Assembly: GCF_000003605.2 (NCBI RefSeq)
Contig: NW_003155741.1
Span: 182,753-198,431 of the forward strand
DNA: 15,679 nt
Direction: 5' to 3'
Source of the DNA: Saccoglossus kowalevskii
Lineage: Eukaryota; Hemichordata; Enteropneusta; Harrimaniidae
A program made the position numbers and the translations under genes. Below the pieces are notes generated by a model. The model was not told the origin of the DNA and searched no databases. It saw only the letters and a list, made by a program, of their open reading frames with translations. Below are positions 1 through 7,598 of this stretch, piece by piece; position 1 is the stretch's first letter; each line of letters opens with the position of its first letter.

Positions 1-668
1 TGTGACAGATTAGTTTTACCCAACTGTAGTTCACCCTATTGTCAGCTTAGATTTCAGACATAATTATTTACATGTGCCAATTGCTATCAATCCTTCCTGT
101 AAGACAGTAATAAAGGGATATTGACAGTTGTCTCCCACTTACAATGTTCTATTTGAGTGCTTCATGCCTGCGTGCGCGTTTTAAACCAGTATGAGACTTT
201 TATTGCCATGGAGTAGTACAAGTTCTATAAATAGTAATAGTAATTAAATGGTTTTTGATTTTACATCAGTCATTCATTTTCTTTATACTGTCAAATTTGT
301 CAAAAACATGTACATGTCTGTACATGTACCATGATTAAAAAGACAAATGCCAGAGTAATATATGAAAATGAAATAGTGTTTGTTTTAATATTTCATGCAT
401 TATACAAACAAATTATACTCACAGAATGTTTTAAATATCAAATATACTAATTTCTGCCAAACTAGAATCACGACTTTCAGACATGTGTGTATTTGACCAT
501 AAGGCATGAACACTATTTCTTGTATTTGTTGTGCCTTCTCTGATGCTGTTTTATAATTATCCAGCAATGAGATGTCTTGTTTCATGTGAAATATAATCTA
601 ATATTGGATTCCATGGGTTTTTCTTAGTGCACAAATCTGACTACCGATAGTCATAGCATAGAATACAG
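1..668. other. Intergenic or intronic sequence, no gene seen
   Basis: AT-rich sequence with no convincing exon: no open frame showed a recognisable domain next to good splice sites. The only local structure is a cluster of ACATGT/TACATGTA palindromes at about 306-329. If the DNAJB6-like gene starts upstream of the window, this is part of its first intron; otherwise it is 5' flank. The short minus-strand open frame at 400-585 has no protein-like features. Confidence 0.5.
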
Positions 669-771
669 TGTGCAATTTAGCTTTCTCCCATCTGAAATAT
701 TGTCATGTGAAATTCAGCTCCTTCCCATATGAATATTGTCATATGAATGCAGCTCTCTCCCACCTAGAATA
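669..771. repeat. 37-bp minisatellite array, left segment
   Basis: About three degenerate units of the repeat that fills 3300-3578 and 4913-5358. The shared core is CTGAAATATTGTC followed by ATGAAATTCAGCTC and a CCTTCCCA-like spacer. The array stops at 771, where the TA-flanked inverted end of the element at 772-3297 begins. It resumes in the same orientation at 3300, so the array was split by that insertion. Units here are more diverged than those at 4913-5358. Confidence 0.75.
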
Positions 772-892
772 CAGTACTCATTCCGCCCAACCTCCCACTT
801 TTATCGTTTTTTTTCCGACCACTTATCGCTTAATTTCGGACCGCTCGCTGCTTTCCGACCGGAAACCCACCGCTTTTTTTTTCCGCTCACTT

Positions 893-960
893 GCTCGCTT
901 TTGTTCGCTTGCTGTTGTTCGTTCGCTCTCATTTGTTCGCTCGCTCTTGTTCTCTTGCTA
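893..960 (+). repeat. Degenerate TTCGCTCGCT-type simple repeat
   Basis: Pyrimidine-rich stretch built from loose iterations of TTCGCTTGCT, TTCGCTCGCT and TTGTTCGCTC, just inside the left end of the Tc1-like element. It produces overlapping open frames on both strands that look like low-complexity Ser/Leu or Glu/Gln/Arg peptides; I do not regard these as genes. Confidence 0.55.
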
Positions 961-2075
961 TGGCTGGCTTCAGAAACATTGTCCGCTTGCCAACTGACCC
1001 CTAGAGTAACGATGATCTTACATTGTATCTCTAAACTTATGTTTTTATTCGTAATAAATTTATGTTTTAATGACGATTCAAAATACAACACGTATTGCTT
1101 CTCTGTATTGGGAAGGCAAGGGGGACAAAGACTCCTTCAAATCACTACGCTGCGCAAGTCTAACTGTGGCCTGTATTTACATATTTACGTCCTTGTGTGC
1201 GTAGTTCAAGCATTGAGTACTAGTATTTGTGTGTTGTGTGTGTGTTTCTGTGTGTGATTTTGACTAAATTTATTCCGAACGTCACTCAAAATAATTTGAC
1301 ACTTTGTTATTTGCGAATGCAACTCGCACTATGACCCTTACTCAATTTGCATAAGTGATACGAATGCTGTAGTTCAGAAAATCTATCGTGTCTGGGTGCG
1401 CAAAACAAAACTGCACATATAATCATCGCATAGCTGAATTTCTACAAATCAATTGAACTTAAACTACTAGTATAATGACTGTGACGATTAATCGCTTGTC
1501 TAAGTACTTGCGGCGACGAATTATTGGATTGGCCGCAGCCGGACGAAAAATGAAAGAGGTAAACATAAAACAAAACAAATGTAGCCAGTGATACATTTTG
1601 AAAATAAAAATACAAAATAAACGCAATCAGAGGGCGCCGACCACGCGCATTGGAAATAAATAAAATGTGTTGTAACACACTCATTCACTTACGCAATATA
1701 ATTATGCTATTTCCCAAAGCATTTATATTTAATACATTGACGAAACACCGCACGAAAAATGTAAATCAGGCTTGTAATTACTAGTAACTCAATTCGAACG
1801 CAATATTGGTCACTGTAAAAGTGAACAGTCATCAAATTCAAACGATCTCGTTGAATTTCAATCAAAAATAAATATTTAGAAAGACAAAAACAACAACATA
1901 TTAGAGTGCAAAAAAGGTAGCAGCAAAGAACGAGAAATGCATGTGGGAAAGCGATGAGTGAACTTGAGGAAAATTATGCTAATGTGAGAACAAGCCGTAT
2001 ACCTCGCGGAGTACTCGCTAAAACATCGAAAAAAAGTGCCATTTCAAAGGGCACCCTTACAAATAGTGTCTGCGA

Positions 2076-2276
2076 TTGTGTGAACATGATAATGTGCAAA
2101 CAAGGAACAGAGCTCGTGGACCACCAAGGAAACTTAGCGATGGCACAGTTAGATGTATACGGCTGTTGAAAACAGAGACTCTTTCGATCTCATATGAGCA
2201 GGTTCACATGGATGTTTCATTTTCAACTATTACCAACAACACTATGGTAATAAAGACTTTTCGTTTTCGACACTGA
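2076..2276 (+). pseudogene. Fossil Tc1-like transposase, HTH2/GRPR segment
   Basis: In the frame starting at 2076 the sequence reads EHDNVQTRNRARGPPRKLSD (2082-2141) and then TVRCIRLLK (2145-2171). This closely follows the Tc1-family pattern in which a first helix-turn-helix is followed by a His-Gly-x-Val-x-Asn-Arg stretch, the GRPRK motif and a second helix-turn-helix. Here GRPRK is altered to GPPRK. The sequence upstream in another frame (from ATG 1954, 71 codons, Lys/Ser-rich) may be the first HTH displaced by a frameshift. The frame closes at 2276 without any catalytic domain, whereas a full Tc1 transposase is about 340 residues. It sits inside the TA-flanked element at 772-3297, which supports the assignment. 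The family call rests on motif recall, not on a search. Confidence 0.5.
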
Positions 2277-2526
2277 AATTCTTTTGTTTTTATGTAGAAA
2301 AATACATTATTTTTACCAAATAAAATCATATTTATTAAAGTTATTGTTCATACATGTACATGAGTTGTCGAACACACTACATAGTTTGTAATTTCATCCA
2401 GCTCCTTTCAGTCACAATTCAAGACAAATAAAAGGCCCAAATATAGATAATATAGCAAATTATTTTTTTCTGTAATATTCGTGTGTAATCAGTAATTATA
2501 AAAATAATTTATGGGTACGACTTTGT

Positions 2527-2900
2527 CGAGCGGAGCTTATCATACATGTATGAGTGATTGTTCGTCGTCTGTCGTCGTCCGTGTCAATGTTTTACCTTTT
2601 CGACTTCTTCTTGAAAACTACAAGCCTGAATGCTTTGATACTTGGTGTATATGTACCTTGGGTAGACCTCTCTCAGATTTGTTCATTTCATGATGATATC
2701 TTCAATTCTCTAATTTTGGTGAATATTTTTGTCATTTTTAGTAAAAAGTGGTAATTTCAACTTCTTGTTAAAAACCGCAAGTCCAATTGCTTTGATATTA
2801 CATATATAGGTACTACATGTGGACCTCTCTCAGATTTGTTCATTTTCTAATGATATCTTCTGTTCTTTAATTGCCAGGTGCATTGCTAACAGCGGAGCTA
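2527..2900 (+). repeat. Interspersed repeat with a ~157-bp internal dimer
   Basis: Two direct copies share GACCTCTCTCAGATTTGTTC (starting at 2665 and 2822, offset 157 bp), preceded by TTTCRACTTCTT...AAAAC and GCTTTGATA and followed by ATGATATCTTC. The block opens near GAGCGGAGCTTATC (2528) and closes near CAGCGGAGCTATCTT (2889), so a CGGAGCT motif brackets it. The style matches dispersed non-coding repeats of molluscs, but I cannot name the family. It lies inside the Tc1-like element, either as a nested insertion or as captured filler. Confidence 0.6.
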
Positions 2901-3299
2901 TCTTAGCCGACAGGCTGCTTGTTTCATATTAGTTGTGTCTGTCAGTGCCGTATATGATTTCACATGTTTGGTTCGATCTTGTTTATGGTGGACATTATTA
3001 CTACGCTTGTGTATTATTACCAATTTTATATAGCTGTGTGATCCACCGTATTTTTTCAACGATTGTTCTATAAATTTCTTATAGTATTTATTCATTTTTT
3101 AACATCATAAAAACAAAAATGATACACTTGTACATGAAACAATAGGTAATGAATTGTAAATGTGGTTGTGCTGTCAGGCGGGCAAGCGAGTGGATACTTC
3201 CGGATTTGCGCGATTGAAAAAAAAGCAGAAATTGTCCGGTCGAAACAAAGCGATCAAAATCCGGAAGCGGGCGGGAGGTTGGCCGAAATGAGTACTGTA

Positions 3300-3578
3300 T
3301 CATCTTATGAAATTCAGCCTTCCTTACCTGAAATATTGTCTTATGAAATTAAGTCTTTTTTCACCTACAATATTTTCATAAAATGCCTCCCCGTTCCACC
3401 TGAAATATTGTCTTATGAAGTTCAGTTCTTTCCCAACTAAAAAATTGTCTCAAGAATTTCAGCCCTTTTTCACCTGAAATGTTGTCTAATGAAATTCAGC
3501 CCTTCGTCACCTGAAAAGTTGTCTCATGAAATTCAGCTTTTCACCTGAAAAATTGTCTCAAGAAATTCAGCCCTTTTT
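3300..3578 (+). repeat. 37-bp minisatellite array, middle segment
   Basis: About eight units of roughly 34-37 bp with the core CCTGAAATATTGTCTTATGA then AATTCAGCCCTTT and a CAC spacer. Units at the left are more diverged (for example CTACAATATTTTCATAAA) than those at the right. The array continues the segment at 669-771 in the same orientation and breaks at 3579, where the hairpin-start repeat (3579-4912) has inserted. It then resumes at 4913 in phase (…CCCTTTTT | TTCACCTGAAAT…). Confidence 0.8.
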
Positions 3579-4912
3579 AGTCCTCGTTCGGACGCAGTCC
3601 GAAAACGGGGACTTATGTTTTGACCTCCGTGCGTGCGTGCGTCTGTGCATGCGTCTGGACCTGTATCTTAGAAATGCCTGGACCAATCACAATCAAACTT
3701 AACAAATACATCATATATGATATTATACATATGCACGTCAATTTGTTTTACGTTCTGATTCAAGATGGTCGAATGGCGGCCATTTTTGTGCTAAAAATCA
3801 TCAAAATCAAGCATTTCTCGGGTGTTTACAGATGGATTTTGTTCAAACTTAATATATACATTAGACATTATAGGACCTTGATGCACATCATTTTGTTTTA
3901 TGATCTGATTCAAGATGGCCGAATGGCGGCCATTTTTGTGCTAAAAAATCCTAAAAATCAAGCATTTCTCGGCTGTTTACAAATGAATTTTGTTCAAACT
4001 CGATATATATATTAGACAATATGGGACCTTGATACAAATAATTTTGTTTTTCATATAAGATTCAAAATGACCAACTGGCGGCCATTTTGTTTCAATGAAT
4101 GTGGTTCTCGTGCCATACATTGTATCTCTGACTTGCTTTCACTGATTATGTTCAAATTTTAAATATTCATTATACATCATGTCATAGATAAACAGTTACA
4201 TTGGTTTGACAATCCTATTCAAAATGGCCGAATGGTGGTCATTTTTGTGCTAAAAAATCATCAAATACTGTGAAATACTTTATTTTCGCTGGAATTAATT
4301 TTTGCTGAAAAGGCTTTTTGGGCTTTTTGCTTGGAAGTTATTTTCACTGATTTTAATGAGTTTAATGTGAAATATAGGAAAAAAAGTATATTCGCTGGAT
4401 TTTATTTTCACGGAATCATCTCTTCAGCGAAAATAGCGAAAATAAATTCCAAGCGAAAATAAAGTATTCTACAGTATCAAGCATTTCTGGCATTTCTGGA
4501 TGGATTTCGTTCAAACTGGGTACATACATTAGACATTATGGGTTCCTGATGCACGGAATTTTTTTTTTCAGATTGGATTCAAAATGGCAGACTGGCGGCC
4601 ATTTTGTTTTAATGATTGGGCTTATAGAGCCTACTCTTTAATGCTTTGACTGATTATATTCAAATTTTATATATTTGTTATACATCTTGTGATATATATA
4701 CATGTATTCAAAATGGCTGATTTTGAATGCTGTTCCAGAGCAATATCTCTAAATATGGACAAGTACTTGTTTGATGATCAGATACAAATGTCAATCATTT
4801 TAATGTTAAAAAACCATATTCCTGACATGGTTATATTCCAGCTATATTACTATGAACAAAACTATATTTCTTAAATTTAATAACTAACGGGGACTGTGCC
4901 ATGCATGGCTTG
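3579..4912 (+). mobile_element. Hairpin-start interspersed repeat, copy 1 (1.3 kb)
   Basis: Begins AGTCCTCGTTCGGACG followed by a pairing arm GTCCGAAAACGGGGACT (stem GTCC(C/T)CGTTCGGAC / GTCCGAAAACGGGGAC). It ends GGGGACTGTGCCATGCATGG then CTTG. The start and end match copy 2 at 5359-6147, and both copies interrupt the same minisatellite. The interior is a degenerate tandem array with six copies of CAAAATGGCCGAATGGCGGC-like sequence starting near 3761, 3911, 4073, 4220, 4580 and 4709. Spacing is about 130-160 bp apart from the interval holding the MITE. Each motif is a small palindrome (AAAATGGCC…GGCCATTTT). The open frame across 3620-4015 is a by-product of the tandem units, not a gene. No transposase is visible, so the mode of spread is unknown. 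Confidence 0.7.
4268..4474. mobile_element. 207-bp MITE with TA target duplication
   Basis: The left end reads CTGTGAAATACTTTATTTTC and the right end, reverse-complemented, reads CTGTAGAATACTTTATTTTC. Pairing continues through CGCTGGAATT / CGCTTGGAATT. TA flanks both ends (4266-4267 and 4475-4476). The empty site is visible in sister units of the host repeat, which read CATCAAAATCAAGCATTTCT. Here the sequence CATCAAATA...TATCAAGCATTTCT is split. The element has no coding capacity; CTGT…ACAG ends with a TA duplication fit a Tc1/mariner-type MITE. Confidence 0.85.
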
Positions 4913-5358
4913 TTCACCTGAAATGTTGTCTAATGAAATTCAGCTTTTCGTCTCCTGAAATGTTGTCTCATGAAATTCAGCCATTCGTCTCCTGAAATGT
5001 TGTCTTATGAAATTCAGCCATTCGTCTCCTGAAATGTTGTCTAATGAAATTCAGCTTTTCGTCTCCTGAAATGTTGTCTCATGAAATTCAGCCCTTCGTC
5101 TCCTGAAATGTTGTCTCATGAAATTCAGGCCTTCGTCTCCTGAAATGTTGTCTAATGAAATTCAGCTCTTCGTCTCCTGAAATGTTGTCTTATGAAATTC
5201 AGCCATTCGTCTCCTGAAGTGTTGTCTCATGAAATTCAGGCCTTCGTCTCCTGAAATGTTGTCTCATGAAATTCAGCCTGTTGTCTTATGAATTCAGCCC
5301 ATTCCCACCTGAAAAGCTGTCTTGCAAAATTCAGTCCTTCCCTACCTGAGTTGTTATT
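4913..5358 (+). repeat. 37-bp minisatellite array, right segment (best preserved)
   Basis: Ten to twelve head-to-tail units of 37 bp with the consensus CCTGAAATGTTGTCTCATGA then AATTCAGCCCTTCGTCT. The first ten units are nearly identical, differing mainly at the base after TGTCT (A, C or T) and at the bases after TTCAG. The last units (from about 5279) shorten and drift (CTGAAAAGCTGTCTTGCAAA). The homogeneous core suggests recent unequal exchange or slippage compared with the flanking segments. The array ends where copy 2 of the hairpin-start repeat begins. Confidence 0.9.
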
Positions 5359-6147
5359 AGTCCCCGTTCGAACGAAGTCCGAAAACGAGGACTTATAATT
5401 CGGTCTCCGTTCGTGCGTCCGTCCGGAGTCGTATCTCAGAATCCCTCGGACTGATTCCATTCATTCTTTGCAGATGCCTAGTACTTTATGTGGGACATGT
5501 GCACATGCAGTGGTTTAGCGATTCGATTCAAAATGGCCGATTGGCAGCCATCTTGTTTTTTGAAAATGTTGTATTTTGGACATGCTTTGTCAGTTGTCAT
5601 TCAAACTTGGTACATAGATTATACATGTTAGGATACATGTCCATGACGATTTATTTCACAATTGGATCAAAGATGGTCGACTGGCAGGCATCTTGTTTTT
5701 TTTTATACGGTTTCTTGGATGTGCTCTGTCAGTTTTCATTCAAATTTGGCACATACATGTACTTTATACATGTTAGGATGCATGTCCATGACAATTTGTT
5801 TCTAAATCTGGTCAAGGATGGCCGATTGACAGCCATCTGACTTTTTGGCCTTACTACTATATTTCCACAATTTATGTACCATTTTCATTCGTATTTGGCA
5901 CATACATCATACATATCAGTGTGTTTCATAATCAGATCAAAGATGGCCGAATAATGGCTGTTTTTATTTTTGGCCATATTACTACTACACGGAACACGTG
6001 TTTTGATGTAAATAAACAATCTGTTGTATACGCCACTTGGAACTCAAGTTTCAAGGACACGTTGTGACAACCTCTTCACTTTAATATGACTAGCACAAAG
6101 AGAACTTTCAAAAATGTTATGGGGACTGTGTCATTTTCAATGACTTG
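5359..6147 (+). mobile_element. Hairpin-start interspersed repeat, copy 2 (0.8 kb)
   Basis: Same design as 3579-4912. It opens with AGTCCCCGTTCGAACG and the pairing arm GTCCGAAAACGAGGACT, passes through CCGTTCGTGCGTCCGTCCGG, and closes GGGGACTGTGTCATTTTC then AATGACTTG. Four internal ATGGCC-type motifs start near 5529, 5668, 5813 and 5938, each followed by a copy of a CATTCAAACTTGGTACATA-like block. It has fewer internal units than copy 1, so copies differ by tandem unit number. It lies between minisatellite sequence on the left and a short minisatellite remnant on the right. Confidence 0.7.
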
Positions 6148-6180
6148 TTTTCTGAAATTCAACCTTCTTCTCAAAAAATG
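6148..6180 (+). repeat. Minisatellite remnant
   Basis: TTTTCTGAAATTCAACCTTC followed by TTCTC resembles the TTATGAAATTCAGCCTTC part of the 37-bp unit. It is the expected right-hand continuation of the array after the second hairpin-start repeat. It is short and diverged, so the call is tentative. Confidence 0.4.
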
Positions 6181-6436
6181 GAAGAAATGAAAGATTTTTT
6201 TTTCGTTTCCAGAAAATTTACTGCCTAAAATTTGTTAATCGAGTCATGTTAGGAATAAATACATGTAGATATCTAAGAAATGAAAACCAATTACAATAAA
6301 TGTGAATCAAATGTGGAAATAATACTGTAGTGTAATTTGGCTTATGAAGATAACAAATGTTAATATTTGATAATCTTGAATATTCAAACATCTTCTGCAC
6401 AAATTATTGATTATATGGGCTGTGTTTTGCTTGCAG

Positions 6437-6546
6437 GTATAGGAAACTAGCATTGAAATGGCATCCTGATAAGAATCAGGACAAGAAGGATGAAGCAGAG
6501 AAAAAATTCAAAGAATTGTCTGAGGCATATCAAGTTCTTTCAGACA
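6437..6546 (+). CDS. DNAJB6: J-domain co-chaperone exon (HPD motif), DNAJB6/B2-like
   Basis: Internal exon of 110 bp between acceptor TTGCTTGCAG (ends 6436) and donor GTAAGT (6547). It encodes 36 whole codons, from [13 protein letters not shown] to SEAYQVLSD. This matches residues 23-58 of human DNAJB6: J-domain helix II, the HPD loop (6462-6470) and most of helix III. The HPD tripeptide is what stimulates Hsp70 ATPase activity; DNAJB6/B2 proteins work with Hsp70 in cytosol and nucleus and suppress polyglutamine and amyloid aggregation. The exon starts with the last base of a codon (Ala expected) and ends with the first base of a Lys codon that is completed by the exon at 12259. The helix I exon (MVDYYEVL-like) is not visible upstream in the window. 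DNAJB2 or another class B paralogue is possible. Confidence 0.93.
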
Positions 6547-6751
6547 GTAAGTTTTCTTTATTACAAATGTTAATCTGATTTTGCTGGAATGAGGATATTT
6601 AAACTTGTAACTTGCAGTCAGACAATGTTGACTATTGCAACCTTTTAGACTGAGCTCCACAATTTTTTCTTTCCAAAACTTTGATGCAAATTTTGCCTAT
6701 TTTATTATGTTTTTAAATAATTTTTTTTTATATTTTGGGCCCAATGGACAT
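6547..6751 (+). other. Start of the second visible intron
   Basis: AT-rich intron sequence after the GTAAGT donor. It contains a T-rich run near 6718-6732 and no exon-like frame. The intron continues to 12258 (5.7 kb in all) and owes much of its length to the inserted elements listed separately. Confidence 0.7.
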
Positions 6752-7044
6752 TCTGTATTTATTCGGGTAAGCATCCAAGGTCCTGAACATGGGAAATTAA
6801 GAAAAAAATAGAGGTGGGCCTATGCCCAGACATCCCCTGCAGCAGGGAATAGAATGGAAAATGAAAAAATGCAACAGAAATAAATGAACAATATGCAACA
6901 TTGGAAGTATAACAAAAATAATTTATTGCTTATAATGTGACAAATAAACCAGAAATAATAAAAATCGACAGTGAGGAATCATTTGAATTAGGATTTTCCC
7001 GCCTACAAACGCGCCCAATACGTGTGAACTCAAAATGAACTAAA

Positions 7045-7431
7045 ATGTCAGTGGTTAACCTGCATAAAATTATTTCCGGTTTCGACAAATTATTGATCAA
7101 CTGTTATACAAGATCAATAATAATTTACACAGTAAAAATTATGAAATTTCATAGTTCGTTTATTGCCATCTTCGTCAAAGTGAAAACCCTCAAAGTCCAA
7201 GTAGGCGTCAATGTCGCCGTTGACAAAATTCCATCGGTTGGAATGTCTCGCTATATGGATATCGCGTTGGGCTTTGAAATAGGGAGAATTTTGTTCTCCA
7301 ATGAAAGAAATGCAATAGCAGTGATGAAAGATGGTAAAAAAGTTGGCAGTCTTTGGCATGATATTGCAAAATTGCTGGCCCCAGTTATGGATTCACAAGC
7401 TGCTACCAAATATTTTATGAAGCCAAAATAG
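7045..7431 (+). CDS. 128-codon ORF with HIRAN-like C-terminal half
   Basis: The longest plausible single-exon frame in the intron; ATG at 7045, with a second in-frame ATG at 7141. Residues 1-55 are hydrophobic/basic and unremarkable. Residues 62-118 read like a HIRAN domain: IPSVGMSRYMD (62-72), NAIAVMKDGKKVGSL (89-103) and DIAKLLAPVMD (106-116). These follow the family pattern of a G-x-x-Y start, an NAIAV core, a VGxL turn and an IAxxLAP-D helix. The usual acidic/proline stretch between RE and NAIAV is shortened to SNER. HIRAN domains bind DNA 3' ends in HLTF-like helicases and also occur alone in many invertebrate and transposon-linked proteins. The TAG at 7429-7431 ends it, though the same frame stays open downstream. 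It may be a decayed or young gene, or a transposon passenger; the family call is from motif memory. Confidence 0.35.
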   Translation: MSVVNLHKIISGFDKLLINCYTRSIIIYTVKIMKFHSSFIAIFVKVKTLKVQVGVNVAVDKIPSVGMSRYMDIALGFEIGRILFSNERNAIAVMKDGKKVGSLWHDIAKLLAPVMDSQAATKYFMKPK

Positions 7432-7582
7432 CGTGATCTCGACCACTCTCCCAGTTACGGGTTACTACAATATTGCAACATTGGTTTTATTGTCAATGAC
7501 GCTAAAGCCGAACAAGTGCGACACGGCTCTCCTTATACTGCAAGATTTGCTTCAATCGTTTCTAAGGAAGCACAAACCAAAC

Positions 7583-7598
7583 GGCCCTTTTCAGGGCC
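7583..7598 (+). promoter_or_regulatory. Histone mRNA 3' stem-loop (SLBP site) match
   Basis: GGCCCTTTTCAGGGCC forms a six-pair stem with a TTTC loop. It fits the canonical metazoan replication-dependent histone 3' element exactly, with the expected 5' flank CCAAAC and 3' flank AC. The usual ACC(C)A after the stem is ACGACA here, and no clear U7 pairing site (AAAGAG-like) follows. In real histone genes a stop codon lies a few tens of bases upstream; a TAA lies at 7562-7564 in one frame, but no histone fold can be read before it. The 16-base identity plus flanks makes chance unlikely. The best guess is a transplanted or decayed histone 3' end, or a non-histone gene that uses this element. Confidence 0.65.

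Larger units (their letters stand above)
772..3297. mobile_element. Tc1/mariner-like DNA transposon, degenerate, 2.5 kb
   Basis: Seen: the left end begins CAGTACTCATTCCGCC at 772 and the right end closes GGCCGAAATGAGTACTG at 3297. The 25-bp termini (772-796 and 3273-3297) are inverted repeats with two mismatches. Each end is flanked by TA (770-771 and 3298-3299), and the same minisatellite lies on both sides, which identifies the insertion. Looser inverted similarity (TTTCGACCGG-type and T-rich stretches) continues about 100 bp inward. Known: TA target duplications and CAGT-type termini are typical of the Tc1/mariner superfamily. A segment at 2076-2276 reads like the HTH2/GRPR part of a Tc1 transposase, but no DDE/DDD catalytic domain is present. 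The interior also holds a second repeat (2527-2900), so the element is broken and presumably immobile without help. Confidence 0.7.

Noticed and set aside
736-1257. 173-codon ORF rich in Ser, Leu, Phe and Cys, the longest in the window
   Set aside because: It starts in minisatellite, crosses the inverted end of the Tc1-like element and the TTCGCTCGCT simple repeat, then TG-rich sequence. It has no domain and an opposite-strand frame across the same bases.
3620-4015. 131-codon ORF with repeated DGRMAAIFVLK-like segments
   Set aside because: It is a translation of the 150-bp tandem units of the hairpin-start repeat; later units carry stops and shifts, and no domain is seen.
4913-5358. Regular 37-bp repeats that might suggest a CRISPR array
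   Set aside because: There are no unique spacers: the units are head-to-tail and the whole period is repeated. The context is an intron-bearing animal genome.
5359-5470. tRNA-type promoter (B box) in GTTCGAACGAAGTCC, suggesting a SINE
   Set aside because: The B-box spacing and final C do not fit, no A box lies upstream, and copy 1 has GTTCGGACG at this position. The sequence is better explained as a hairpin arm.
5490-5840. 116-codon ORF
   Set aside because: Same cause: it reads through the tandem units of copy 2 of the repeat.
1-6436. The first coding exon of the J-domain gene (MVDYYEVL…DIKKA)
   Set aside because: I searched all + frames by eye for the D-Y-Y, V-L and I-K-K-A pattern followed by a donor and did not find it; it probably lies upstream of the window.
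7432-7582. Possible decayed histone H2A tail upstream of the stem-loop (a VTTILQ reading resembling VTIAQ)
   Set aside because: The match is a few codons, is followed by in-frame stops, and its distance to the stem-loop does not fit an H2A 3' end. Comparison with H2B, H3 and H4 tails also gave only background-level similarity.
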